A stretch of 64,000 bases of DNA from Methylacidiphilales bacterium (GTDB taxonomy: Bacteria > Verrucomicrobiota > Verrucomicrobiia > Methylacidiphilales > UBA1321). The first letter of the stretch is position 1. Each line of letters begins with the position of its first letter. The notes under the pieces are model-generated. The model was not told where the DNA came from. It was given only the letters and a program-made list of their open reading frames with translations, and searched no databases. Positions 26,222 through 34,291 of this stretch are shown here, one piece after another. The stretch spans positions 1 through 64,000 of the forward strand of contig JAJSLI010000121.1 in NCBI GenBank assembly GCA_021272315.1. Reading direction: 5' to 3'. The position numbers were made by a program, and so were the translations under genes.

Positions 26222-27343
26222 ATGTCGCAACGCAAGGTCGAGTTTATTTGGGTCAACACGCCGCAGGCGCTCGACTTTTTTGTCACGAGCCTGCGCGGTT
26301 ACTTTCCTCTTGCTCTCGATACTGAGGCCGACAGCCTGCACCACTACCGCGAGAGTGTCTGCCTCATCCAGGTGACGCATGCGGAGCAGCATTTCCTCAT
26401 TGACCCGCTTCACCCTTTTTCGCTCGACGAACTCTGGCCGCCGACCAGCCGCCACACTTGGATCCTGCACGGGGCCGACTTCGACCTGCGGATGCTGCGC
26501 CGGGCGGGCGCGCCGGAGCCGCAGGCGGTCTTCGACACGATGCTGGCGGCGCAGCTCGTCGGGCTGCGGGCCTTCGGTTACGGGGCGCTGGTGGAGCAGT
26601 TTTGCGGGATCACGCTCGACAAAAAGAGCCAGAAAGCCGACTGGTCGCAGCGGCCCCTATCGCCGGCGATGATCGACTACGCGGTGCAGGACACCCAGTA
26701 CCTGGAGCCGATTGCGGAAGCGCTCGGACGCCAACTCGACGACAAGAGGCGGCGCGAGTGGCACGAGCAATCCTGCGCACGAGTGGTTGCGTCAAGCCGG
26801 ATCGCACGCGAGGATGATCCCGAGAATGCCTGGCGGATCAGCGGCTCGTCGCTGCTCTCACCACCGGCGCAGGCGATCGTAAAGGAACTGTGGCACTGGC
26901 GCGAGAAGGAGGCCGAGACGGTCGATTTGCCGGTGTTCAAGGTGCTGCACAACGAACTGCTCCTCGATCTGGCCGTTTGGTGTGCGGAAAATCCACGCGT
27001 GCCGCCGATGGGCGCTCCCTGCTGGCCGAGGCGCAGTTCGCCGCCGCGCTCGGAACGGCTGGTCGAGGCGATTGAGCGGGGACGCGCCGCACCGCCGATT
27101 CCGCGCCCGCCGCGTCCTGAACGCCCGCCGCGCGACATTGCCGCCGAGCAGCGGATGGAGAAGCTTCGGGCCCATCGAGACAAAGTGGCCGTCGAACTGG
27201 GGCTCGATCCGACGGTGATCGCGGCGAAATCGGTGCTTCAGGATGTCGCGCGAAAACCGGAAACGGCGGCAGAGACGCTCATTGCGGATAGCCGCTGGTG
27301 CCCGTGGCAGTGGGAATTGATCAAGCCTGCCCTGAACGGGTAA
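26222..27343 (+). CDS. rnd: Ribonuclease D
   Basis: A 373-residue 3'-5' exoribonuclease of the DEDD family, acting in tRNA 3'-end trimming and stable-RNA turnover. Exo I is ALDTEADSLHHY (Asp33, Glu35), Exo II WILHGADFDLRML and Exo III YAVQDTQYL. An HRDC domain follows (about 205-260: AIVKELWHWREKEAE, LPVFKVLHNELLLDLA). A Pro/Arg-rich linker at about 280-305 leads to a second helical unit near the C-terminus. Length matches E. coli RNase D (375). Divergent from the MoeB-like gene with 75 bp between starts. Confidence 0.92.
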   Translation: MSQRKVEFIWVNTPQALDFFVTSLRGYFPLALDTEADSLHHYRESVCLIQVTHAEQHFLIDPLHPFSLDELWPPTSRHTWILHGADFDLRMLRRAGAPEPQAVFDTMLAAQLVGLRAFGYGALVEQFCGITLDKKSQKADWSQRPLSPAMIDYAVQDTQYLEPIAEALGRQLDDKRRREWHEQSCARVVASSRIAREDDPENAWRISGSSLLSPPAQAIVKELWHWREKEAETVDLPVFKVLHNELLLDLAVWCAENPRVPPMGAPCWPRRSSPPRSERLVEAIERGRAAPPIPRPPRPERPPRDIAAEQRMEKLRAHRDKVAVELGLDPTVIAAKSVLQDVARKPETAAETLIADSRWCPWQWELIKPALNG

Positions 27344-27349
27344 CCAGTC

Positions 27350-27547
27350 TTACTTTTTCCGCGAGGTCGCGTTGCCGGCAAACTTACGGAGCTTGCCGCG
27401 CAAGGGGAAGCCGACCATGCGCCAGACCGGGTTAGGCAGTTTTTCGAGGTCGGCGCCCACTTTCGCGCGGCGGTCAAACACCTGAGCGCGGCCCTCGTAA
27501 CGTACCCGACTTTTTAACGAAATCATCCGGCTACTCATAAACGACAC
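27350..27547 (-). CDS. Small basic hypothetical protein
   Basis: A 65-residue strongly basic ORF (VRYEGRAQVFDRRAKVGAD and VWRMVGFPLRGKLRKFAGN are recognisable segments), convergent with rnd and starting 6 bp after its stop. The start is uncertain; MISLKSRV at 27526 is an alternative. Composition is plausible for a real nucleic-acid-binding or membrane-surface peptide, but no family was recognised. Confidence 0.45.
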   Translation of the reverse strand: MSFMSSRMISLKSRVRYEGRAQVFDRRAKVGADLEKLPNPVWRMVGFPLRGKLRKFAGNATSRKK

Positions 27548-27619
27548 CTTTAATTAAGCGCAACGCCAACGCGTTGCAAATGAGATCGTTTCGACTATAA
27601 CCCATTGTCGCTGTAAAAA

Positions 27620-27853
27620 TTACAGCAACTCGCTTGGTGGTATGGAATTGGGCAGGCGCTTGCCTAAAATCTCTGCCTGCGAAATTACTCGCCGCGCATC
27701 AGCGTCAAAACGGTATCCGTGGCAGTTTGGACACGTTACCGCGTTTCGCACCACGATAGATTCACATCCCTCGCAGACCTTATAGAGTCCGGGTTGCCGG
27801 GCGATTTGCGCCGCTCGTTCCGCGCGCGCCGCCAGAGATTCGTTGTCCGTCAT
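27620..27853 (-). CDS. Small zinc-ribbon protein
   Basis: A 77-residue protein with a four-cysteine zinc ribbon: CEGCESIV and CPNCHGYRFD (C-x2-C, 14 residues, C-x2-C). The N-terminal helix is Ala/Arg-rich (SLAARAERAAQIAR), and the C-terminal segment has RRVISQAEILGKRL. Its layout suggests a conserved small regulatory or structural protein; the function is unknown. It lies between the small basic ORF and the TonB-family gene on the same strand. Confidence 0.75.
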   Translation of the reverse strand: MTDNESLAARAERAAQIARQPGLYKVCEGCESIVVRNAVTCPNCHGYRFDADARRVISQAEILGKRLPNSIPPSELL

Positions 27854-27913
27854 GGTTGTGCCGATTTAGCCGCTCAATCGGTCGCTTTGTCGAGGAATCT
27901 GTGCGGCATTTTA

Positions 27914-29002
27914 TCAATGCCCGTAAATGCTGAACGTGAAATCGTCGGTGAAGCTGTCGGTGCCCAGTTCCTTGAGGAGCGCCGGGCTGAATGGTGGAAG
28001 GGGGGCCGCTTCGGTGATCGAATTCCGGCTGATCGAAAGCAGCAACTCCATGGTGCCGCTGCCACCGTCGAGCACCTTCGTGGTCACTGTTCCATCCGCA
28101 AAGACCGTGTATTGGATGCGTACACTGCCGACCGGCAGCACTTGGAGTTGATTATCAACTTTCGGGTACCAGCGCGAACCCACTGCGCGGTAGACAATGG
28201 CCTTGTATTTGCCCAACTCCGTCGCCATCGCATCGGGCGAAGCGTTGCCTGTGAGCCCCACCCGGCCCTGCACATCGGCCGGTACCTGCTGCATCAGCGG
28301 GGGAGGCACCGCCGTCTGGCTCGCGGTTTGCGCTGTTTGCGGCGACAGGGTCGGCGCGTTGATGGCGGGGAGCTCCGGCAAGCCATTTGGATCATACTGC
28401 ACCGGTTTGGGTTGCGGCGGTGCCTTGGACGGGGTGGGTGGCGGCTTCTGCGCGGTCGACGGGTTCGGTGTGGGCGGGTTTTGCTGGGGCTTGACCTGCT
28501 GCGGCTTCGGTTGCGGCGGATTCGGCTGCGGTTTTTGTTGCTGTTCCCGCTTGGGCGTCGGCGGCGCCGTGGCGGGTTGCGGCTTTTGCGTCGAAGGGCT
28601 GTTCGGGGATTGTTCGAGACTGTCCGCATGCACGTTCTTGCTTGTGACATCGGGCATGATCGAGTTGGGATTGCGTGAGGTCTGGCTGCGCGAAGTCAGG
28701 TTCGTGTTGTTGTCCGATATGATCGGGACGTTCTTGGGTTGCACGTTCTGCTGGGGCTGCGTCGGCATAAACTGGGCTTTGGGCGGCTGGGCCGGAGGTG
28801 GTGGCAGCAGGGTAAGGCTCACCTCGGGGTTTTGCGGAGTCACCAGATTCAGCTTGGCGGGCGGCAAGTAGATCGACACCAGCAGGATGCCCAGCACGAG
28901 AAGGGCGTGGACGAGAAGCGAGGCCAGGACAAAAATCAAGACCCACGTCGTGGTCGTCTGGTCCGGGTCCCGGTAGGGCATCTGTGTGGCATGCGGCATC
29001 AT
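27914..29002 (-). CDS. TonB-family energy-transducing protein
   Basis: A 362-residue protein with a short cytoplasmic start, one transmembrane helix (about 20-44: WVLIFVLASLLVHALLVLG), a long Pro/Gln/Lys-rich periplasmic spacer (about 50-230) and a C-terminal TonB-like domain (about 265-360: KAIVYRAVGSRWYP and GSVRIQYTVFADGTVTTKVLDG). Family role: transmits proton-motive force from ExbB/ExbD to outer-membrane receptors, or, in TolA-like cases, acts in envelope integrity. No exbBD is adjacent. The ATG at 29002 is chosen because the longer frame overlaps the divergent symporter promoter; a second ATG follows at once. Confidence 0.85.
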   Translation of the reverse strand: MMPHATQMPYRDPDQTTTTWVLIFVLASLLVHALLVLGILLVSIYLPPAKLNLVTPQNPEVSLTLLPPPPAQPPKAQFMPTQPQQNVQPKNVPIISDNNTNLTSRSQTSRNPNSIMPDVTSKNVHADSLEQSPNSPSTQKPQPATAPPTPKREQQQKPQPNPPQPKPQQVKPQQNPPTPNPSTAQKPPPTPSKAPPQPKPVQYDPNGLPELPAINAPTLSPQTAQTASQTAVPPPLMQQVPADVQGRVGLTGNASPDAMATELGKYKAIVYRAVGSRWYPKVDNQLQVLPVGSVRIQYTVFADGTVTTKVLDGGSGTMELLLSISRNSITEAAPLPPFSPALLKELGTDSFTDDFTFSIYGH

Positions 29003-29079
29003 GCGCACTATAGCAAAACATCGTGAAAAAACCGGAAATCCTTTTGCTCTTGGCGCATTACCGTTTATTAACTTTGGAG

Positions 29080-30735
29080 ATGTCATTCTTCTGGGACGGT
29101 CTGGCCATCTTCGCCTACTTCACGCTGGTTATCGGCGTCGGTCTCTCCTCCGTGAGGCGCCGGGGCCAGAATATGCGCGAGTTCAGCGTCGGCAGCCGCC
29201 AGCTCCCCTGGGGCGCCGTTCTGGCCTCCATTATTGCGGCGGAATTGAGCGCGGGCACCTTTCTGGGTACGCCCGGCGAGGGCTACCACGGGCGCAACTT
29301 CGCCTACGCCCAACTGGCCATCGGCACCGTCATAGCCCGCGTCATCGTCGCCTACCTCTTCATTCGCCCCTTCTACGACGGCAACGTCGTTTCTATCTAT
29401 GAATTTCTCCGCCACCGTTTCGGCGACGCTACCCGCGACGCCGCTTCCGCCGTGTTCCTGCTCACGCGGCTGCTGGCCAGCGGCGCGCGGCTCTACGTTG
29501 CCGCCGTCATCCTCGTCCTCGGCTATGAAATGATCCACGGCGCCGCCGCAACCAACGCCGAAACCATCACGATTTACGCCGGGGCCGTCCTGCTCATTAC
29601 CATTCTCACCACGGCTTATACCGCGGCGGGCGGCATCCGCGCCGTCGTCTGGACCGATGTCATCCAAGCCACCGTGATGGGTGGTGCGCTCCTTTATGCG
29701 CTTATCTCGCTTTGGTTCAGCGTCGGCGGATGGGCGGGCGCGAAAGGTTTTCTCAACGGCCCCGACGATCTCAGGTTTTACCAAGACGGGATCGACCACA
29801 GCAAGGGTGTCCTTGACAACATCAGCGGCATCCTCGGCAGCGAATACACCATCTGGGCGGCGTTGCTTGGCTCGGTCTTCACCACCATGGCCACCCACGG
29901 CACAGATCAGGACATGGTGCAGCGCATGCTGACGGCCAAGAATTTTCACAAGAGCCGGCTGGCGCTGGTCCTTTCTGGTCTGGTTGATCTCCCGTTCAGC
30001 TTCGCCTTCCTCTTCGTCGGCATCCTGATCTACGTCTTTTACCAGCAACATCCTGACCCCGCGCTGCCAACCAAGAACCCCGAAATCTTTTCCTACTACA
30101 TCCTCCACCAGCTTCCGCCCGGCGCGCGCGGTCTTCTCGTCGCGGGCGTGCTGGCCACCGCCATGGGTTCGCTCAGCACGGCCCTCAACGCCCTGGCCAC
30201 CAGCTTCACCCAGGATTTTTGGGTGCCCCGCTGGGGGAGGGGGGCCGATTCCCGCCGTGTCGTCAGCGCCGTCCGCTGGAGCACTGTCGTCTTTGCGCTG
30301 CTCCTGGCCATCGTCGCGACCGTCACCGCCGCGGTGGTCGTCTACTCGCCCCACGCCCGTATTATTCCCATCGTCCTCGGCATCTTTGGCTACACCTATG
30401 GTTCGCTGCTCGGCATCTTCCTCCTCGGCCTGACCACGAAGGACCGCGGTACTGAGCGCGGCAATCTCATCGCCATGCTCGCGGGCTTCCTGGCGGTGGC
30501 CGTCTGGTCCGGACTGCCGTGGGACCTCGTCAATGCCGTGCGCGGCAAAAGCGACGACATCGGAAGCGACATCATCTGGTTCGCGCAGCATGGCCTGCTC
30601 CAGTTCAGTGAGGGCTACGTCCACGCGCCCGCTTGGCTCGTTCAGATCGAGTTTCCCTGGCGCATCATGTTCGGCACCCTGACGACTTACGCCGTGGCGT
30701 GGTGTTTTCGGCGCAGTTCCGCAGGCGATGCGTAG
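29080..30735 (+). CDS. Sodium:solute symporter (SSS family)
   Basis: A polytopic protein of about 551 residues with 12-13 hydrophobic segments. Family features include FSVGSRQLPWGAVLASIIAA near the start (the G-x-R-x-x-PWxx pattern), AYTAAGGIRAVVWTDVIQA in TM5-6, GTDQDMVQRMLTAKN and ATAMGSLSTALNALATSFT. Uses the sodium gradient to import a solute (sugars, acids, amino acids); specificity is not readable. The ATG at 29080 begins MSFFWDGLAIF; an in-frame GTG at 29023 would add 19 residues and lies 20 bp from the divergent TonB-like gene start. Downstream is a perfect hairpin likely to terminate it. Confidence 0.92.
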   Translation: MSFFWDGLAIFAYFTLVIGVGLSSVRRRGQNMREFSVGSRQLPWGAVLASIIAAELSAGTFLGTPGEGYHGRNFAYAQLAIGTVIARVIVAYLFIRPFYDGNVVSIYEFLRHRFGDATRDAASAVFLLTRLLASGARLYVAAVILVLGYEMIHGAAATNAETITIYAGAVLLITILTTAYTAAGGIRAVVWTDVIQATVMGGALLYALISLWFSVGGWAGAKGFLNGPDDLRFYQDGIDHSKGVLDNISGILGSEYTIWAALLGSVFTTMATHGTDQDMVQRMLTAKNFHKSRLALVLSGLVDLPFSFAFLFVGILIYVFYQQHPDPALPTKNPEIFSYYILHQLPPGARGLLVAGVLATAMGSLSTALNALATSFTQDFWVPRWGRGADSRRVVSAVRWSTVVFALLLAIVATVTAAVVVYSPHARIIPIVLGIFGYTYGSLLGIFLLGLTTKDRGTERGNLIAMLAGFLAVAVWSGLPWDLVNAVRGKSDDIGSDIIWFAQHGLLQFSEGYVHAPAWLVQIEFPWRIMFGTLTTYAVAWCFRRSSAGDA

Positions 30736-30787
30736 AGTACGGCGTGAAGTTGCATGACGATTTTTCGGCTTATCGTCGCGAATCATC

Positions 30788-30809
30788 GCGAAGGGTGACG
30801 TCCCTTCGC
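30788..30809. terminator. Candidate bidirectional terminator hairpin
   Basis: A perfect 8-bp stem (GCGAAGGG / CCCTTCGC) with a 6-nt loop sits between the convergent symporter (ends 30735) and beta-propeller gene (ends 30841). No U-tract follows on either strand, so intrinsic termination is only suggested. Confidence 0.45.
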
Positions 30810-30840
30810 CAAGCGGCCCAATGCGCAGGCAAGGAAAGGC

Positions 30841-32235
30841 TTACGCCGCAGACACGCCGATGACGCGCAGCGTGGAAGGCGGCGGCCAGGGCTCGGGGCG
30901 CGGCAGGTCGCGATTCTCGGGCAGTGTTTCCCAGCGCAGTTTATAGGTCTTGCCGTCGGCAGCCTGGCCGGTATCACTGAGCCATTTCACCCGCATTCCT
31001 GGAAAGGTCGATTCGACTTTGCTGAATTGCCACCAGACCTTATTTTGACTGGATGTCGGCATGCGACCCACGAGCTTCATCGTTTGTGGATCGATTTCCC
31101 AGAAGTCATTTCCCAGTTCTTTATCCACGATTTGGATACACATTTTGTCGCCGCGTAATTCGACGGGTGCAACGCCGATAGGGGGAGCGAACGTGCCGCC
31201 GCCGCTAAATTCATACCGTACATTCCAATCCGAGGCGAGGTGCAGTTGCCACGCGCCGTTTTCATAGCGGGCAAGGTAGAGTTGGGTTTTCCCATTGGCA
31301 TCGTATTTGGTGTAGGAGATAATGGGTTGCTTGTTCGCGTCGAAACCGATTTGTCCCATCGTATTGAGAATGCCGCCATTGACCGGAATCGGATCAACGA
31401 CGACGCCCTGGGTCGTGCCGGTGATGGGCAGCGTCAGCGGCTGGCCGTCAACCGTTTCCCAGTGGACCATGTCCTTGCTGCGCATGTAGCTCAGGTCATG
31501 ACAGGTGGACGCGTCCGGGGTATTGCGCCAGACCCAACTGACATGGTAGTAGCCGTCCGGGCCCGTTTTCGGGCCCTGCATGTAGGCGTTCATGTGCTGG
31601 CCGCTGCCGCTGTCATCCTTGCCTTCCATCAGGGGCACGTCGATGAGGCGGCTCCACGTTTGGGATGTGGGATTGTAAATATTGAAATAATTGTTCCCGT
31701 TGCCGCTGCTGCCGTCGCGGTAGGAGAAAAGCAAATCGCCCGAGGGTCCGTTAAAAAACCGGGGATAGGTGACGCTGTTTTCATTCTGGCCGGTCATACT
31801 GGGAACCGCTGTGACGCTGTCGATGTCGAGAGGTTTGCTCCCGCGAAAATAGACCAGCGGCACGGCGTGCATGTTGCCGGAGACATGGAGACAGCCCGTA
31901 GGGTCGAACGCCATGACAATGTAGTTGTGGGTGTCCCATCCGATGGTGGTTGGCAGTTTTTTGAATGCCCATGTTTTGTCGCCCAGTGTTCGCAGGGCGA
32001 GGGTCATTTGCCGTTGATCGTCGTAATAGGCGACGAATTGTTGATTGTCTTTTGTGAGGAGGACAAAGTTGACCGGATGCCCCGCCCATACGGGTGCGAT
32101 ATCAACAACGTCCGCATCGCCTGATGGAGCGTCGGCACGGCTGTACCTGGGGAGAATGAAATAACTGACGCCCAGAATTGAAAGAGAACCGAGAAATTTT
32201 CGACGGGAAACGAGGTTGGTTTGATTTTTTTTCAT
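30841..32235 (-). CDS. Secreted BNR-4-type beta-propeller protein, possibly a polysaccharide lyase
   Basis: A 464-residue exported protein. The N-terminus has a Tat-like signal (SRRKFLGSLSILG, about 10-22). The body has repeated propeller-like segments and BNR-4 family features: FVAYYDDQRQMTLALR, the histidine-rich block with His103, His117 and His123 (DTHNY, CLHVSGNMHAV), HMNAYMQGPKTGPDGYYHVS, CHDLSYMRSKDMVHWE and IISYTKYD. The 20-residue spacing of His103 and His123 resembles the catalytic pair of PL25 ulvan lyases, also seven-bladed propellers, so a lyase role on an acidic polysaccharide is possible but unproven. Located next to a sodium:solute symporter (convergent), without other carbohydrate genes. 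Somewhat lower GC than neighbours. Confidence 0.75.
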   Translation of the reverse strand: MKKNQTNLVSRRKFLGSLSILGVSYFILPRYSRADAPSGDADVVDIAPVWAGHPVNFVLLTKDNQQFVAYYDDQRQMTLALRTLGDKTWAFKKLPTTIGWDTHNYIVMAFDPTGCLHVSGNMHAVPLVYFRGSKPLDIDSVTAVPSMTGQNENSVTYPRFFNGPSGDLLFSYRDGSSGNGNNYFNIYNPTSQTWSRLIDVPLMEGKDDSGSGQHMNAYMQGPKTGPDGYYHVSWVWRNTPDASTCHDLSYMRSKDMVHWETVDGQPLTLPITGTTQGVVVDPIPVNGGILNTMGQIGFDANKQPIISYTKYDANGKTQLYLARYENGAWQLHLASDWNVRYEFSGGGTFAPPIGVAPVELRGDKMCIQIVDKELGNDFWEIDPQTMKLVGRMPTSSQNKVWWQFSKVESTFPGMRVKWLSDTGQAADGKTYKLRWETLPENRDLPRPEPWPPPSTLRVIGVSAA

Positions 32236-32608
32236 AAGGCTTTGATCCAGGTCATGGCAGGAGATGCAACACGTTGCCCTTTTAAAATTGCGCGGCGGGT
32301 GCCAAAAAAGTCATCGGGTTAATGCGTGATGTTTTGAGGGCGGATTTATTTTTAATTGTTAGCTAATCATTCAAAAAATCAGTTGAACCTGCATTTCAAG
32401 CAATTCAACTTGGCAACTCGGGCACAACTAGTCCTAAACTCGAAATATGGCAATTACAGTGCTATTCAAACAGTTGACTTGAACTGCGAAAGATCCCGGG
32501 GGCGTTGATCACTATTTCCCAAAGCTGGGCTGCCGAGTATCGGCCTTGAAGTCTCCCTGTTCAATCGTGCCAAATAGCACGAAAAAAAAGGCAGGTCATT
32601 TAGCCGAT
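32236..32608. other. AT-richer gap, no gene seen
   Basis: The 373 bp upstream of the beta-propeller gene and downstream of gpsA hold no convincing ORF, RNA gene or repeat. Base composition is clearly more AT-rich than the surroundings (for example about 32340-32480). It must contain the promoter of the beta-propeller gene, but no box stood out. Confidence 0.6.
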
Positions 32609-33496
32609 TCACTCCCCTCGCGCGGCGCGACCGAGCAAATTCTTCACCGCATCGATGGGCGGAACGCCCTCGTAGAGTACGGCATGGAGCTGCGTCACGA
32701 TCGGCTTCGAGTCGGCGGGAATCGCCTGGTTGAGATAGACCGCCCGCGTCGTCGGGAGTCCCTCGCAGACGCCTCCCAGTTTCGGCAAAATCTCCTCCGG
32801 GGAAAATCCCTGCGCCAGCAGCGTCCCGAAGCGGAAATTGCGGCTCTGGTCACTCGTCGCCGTCAGCATCAGGTCGCCGAGGCCGCTCAGCCCCGCAAAG
32901 GTTTCGGCCCGCGCACCCGCCTGCACGCCAATTCGTGTCATCTCCGCCAGGCAGCGCGTAATCAGCCCGGCCATCGAGTTCTGCCCCAGCTTCAGCCCGT
33001 GGCAGGTCCCCGCCGCGATGGCGTAGATGTTCTTCAGTGCGCCGCCCAGCTCGACGCCGATCAGGTCCGACGAGCGGTAGGTGCGGAAACTCGGTTGGTG
33101 CAGGATGGCCTGGAACTCCCTCGTCAGTTCGTCGGTCTGCGCCGCGATCGTGCATGTCGCCGGAAGCCCTGCCACGATTTCCGCCGCGAACGTCGGCCCC
33201 GACAGCGCCCCCACGCGCGTTTCGTTCCACGTTTCCGTCACGATCTGGCTCACCCGGTCGCCGGTTGTAATTTCAAGCCCCTTGCAGAGGCTTAGCACCG
33301 GGACGCCCGGCGGGGGCAGGTGCGTCAGCGTTTCGCGGATATGCTGCACCGGCAGCGCCAGCAGCACGTAGTCGGGCCGGGGACCGGGCCAAGTCGTATC
33401 GGAGTGGGCCAGAAACGCCACCTCGTGCTGCAACCGTCCGGCCACCTGGCCGACTGCACGTCCCCAGGCCCCGTGTCCAATAATCGTGATCTTCAT
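32609..33496 (-). CDS. gpsA: NAD(P)-dependent glycerol-3-phosphate dehydrogenase
   Basis: A 295-residue GpsA that reduces dihydroxyacetone phosphate to sn-glycerol 3-phosphate for phospholipid synthesis. N-terminal Rossmann loop IIGHGAWGRAVG (GxGxxG, residues 7-12), then LSLCKGLE, ALSGPTFAAEIVAGLP, VELGGALKNIYAIAAG (catalytic Lys), LAEMTRIG and FAGLSGLGDLMLTATS. Shorter than the 330-340 of many GpsA proteins because the segment after the Rossmann loop is compact. The start at 33496 overlaps the plsY stop by 4 bp; the much longer open frame upstream is a shadow of plsY. Confidence 0.92.
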   Translation of the reverse strand: MKITIIGHGAWGRAVGQVAGRLQHEVAFLAHSDTTWPGPRPDYVLLALPVQHIRETLTHLPPPGVPVLSLCKGLEITTGDRVSQIVTETWNETRVGALSGPTFAAEIVAGLPATCTIAAQTDELTREFQAILHQPSFRTYRSSDLIGVELGGALKNIYAIAAGTCHGLKLGQNSMAGLITRCLAEMTRIGVQAGARAETFAGLSGLGDLMLTATSDQSRNFRFGTLLAQGFSPEEILPKLGGVCEGLPTTRAVYLNQAIPADSKPIVTQLHAVLYEGVPPIDAVKNLLGRAARGE

Positions 33497-34131
33497 GCGG
33501 CATCCTTCTTTTTCGACAAATTGATCTTCGATTCCGTCCCGGCCAGCAACCTCTCGATATTGGAGCGATGTCGCCACGCCGCAAGCCCTCCGGCGAAAAC
33601 GGTGAAACCAAAATAGACCCACTGGTGTGGGTAAAACCATGCCGCCGCCAGCGGCAGCGAGGCCGCGGCCAGCAGCGATCCGACAGAAACCGTCCGCGTG
33701 ACCAGTACCCCGACAATCCAGGTCAACAAAGAGACCATCATCACCCAGGGAAGGATCGCGCCCAGCACGCCCGCCGATGTCGCGATACCCTTGCCTCCCT
33801 TGAACCCGAGCCACGGCGTGTAGTTGTGGCCCAGGATTGCGGCCACCCCGCCCAGCACCAGCAGGAGCGCCACCGGCCACGAATTCTCGTCGGGAAAGCA
33901 GAAAACGCGCACCAAGCAGAGCGGAAGGAAACTTTTCAGGAAATCGCACGCGAACGCCGCGAAGCCCCAGTTGCGCCCCAGCACCCGGCCCGTGTTCGTC
34001 GCGCCGATGTTGCCGCTGCCGTGCTGTCGGATGTCGATGCCGCGGGCGCAGCCCATCAGGTACCCGGCGGGAATCGACCCCGCCAGATAGAAAACCACCA
34101 GCCACAGCCACTGGACAGCGCTTGGTACCAT
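33493..34131 (-). CDS. plsY: Acyl-phosphate:glycerol-3-phosphate acyltransferase PlsY
   Basis: A 212-residue inner-membrane enzyme that acylates glycerol 3-phosphate with acyl phosphate, the first step of phosphatidic acid formation. Signature loops: GSIPAGYLMG, HGSGNIGATNTGRVLG and LGHNYTPWLGFKGGKGIATSAG, with five or more hydrophobic segments. The ATG at 34131 has a GAAGG Shine-Dalgarno; the longer frame to 34194 has none. Overlaps gpsA by 4 bp, so the enzyme that makes glycerol 3-phosphate and the one that uses it are coupled. Confidence 0.94.
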   Translation of the reverse strand: MVPSAVQWLWLVVFYLAGSIPAGYLMGCARGIDIRQHGSGNIGATNTGRVLGRNWGFAAFACDFLKSFLPLCLVRVFCFPDENSWPVALLLVLGGVAAILGHNYTPWLGFKGGKGIATSAGVLGAILPWVMMVSLLTWIVGVLVTRTVSVGSLLAAASLPLAAAWFYPHQWVYFGFTVFAGGLAAWRHRSNIERLLAGTESKINLSKKKDAA

Positions 34132-34291
34132 GCCGCCTTCAATACGATGCCGCGCCGGGGCGGCAAGAAGATTCCGCCAGATGATGCAAAACATTACCTG
34201 AAAGCCTTGTTCCTTTTCGGCACTCTTGGGCGGCTTTGAACTCCTGCTTGTGGACTTTACGGGCGACGTTGGTACGCCATTCTCAAAACCG

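Noticed and set aside
30729-30760. Short similarity to the 3' end of gpsA (IVMQLHAVLY on the minus strand)
   Set aside because: Only about 27 bases with 22 matches to 32670-32696; in a 64-kb self-comparison such matches are expected by chance, and flanking sequence does not extend it.
29083-30786. 567-residue minus-strand ORF opposite the symporter
   Set aside because: Highly charged Asp/Gly/Glu/Arg composition without hydrophobic core; the plus strand encodes a clear SSS transporter.
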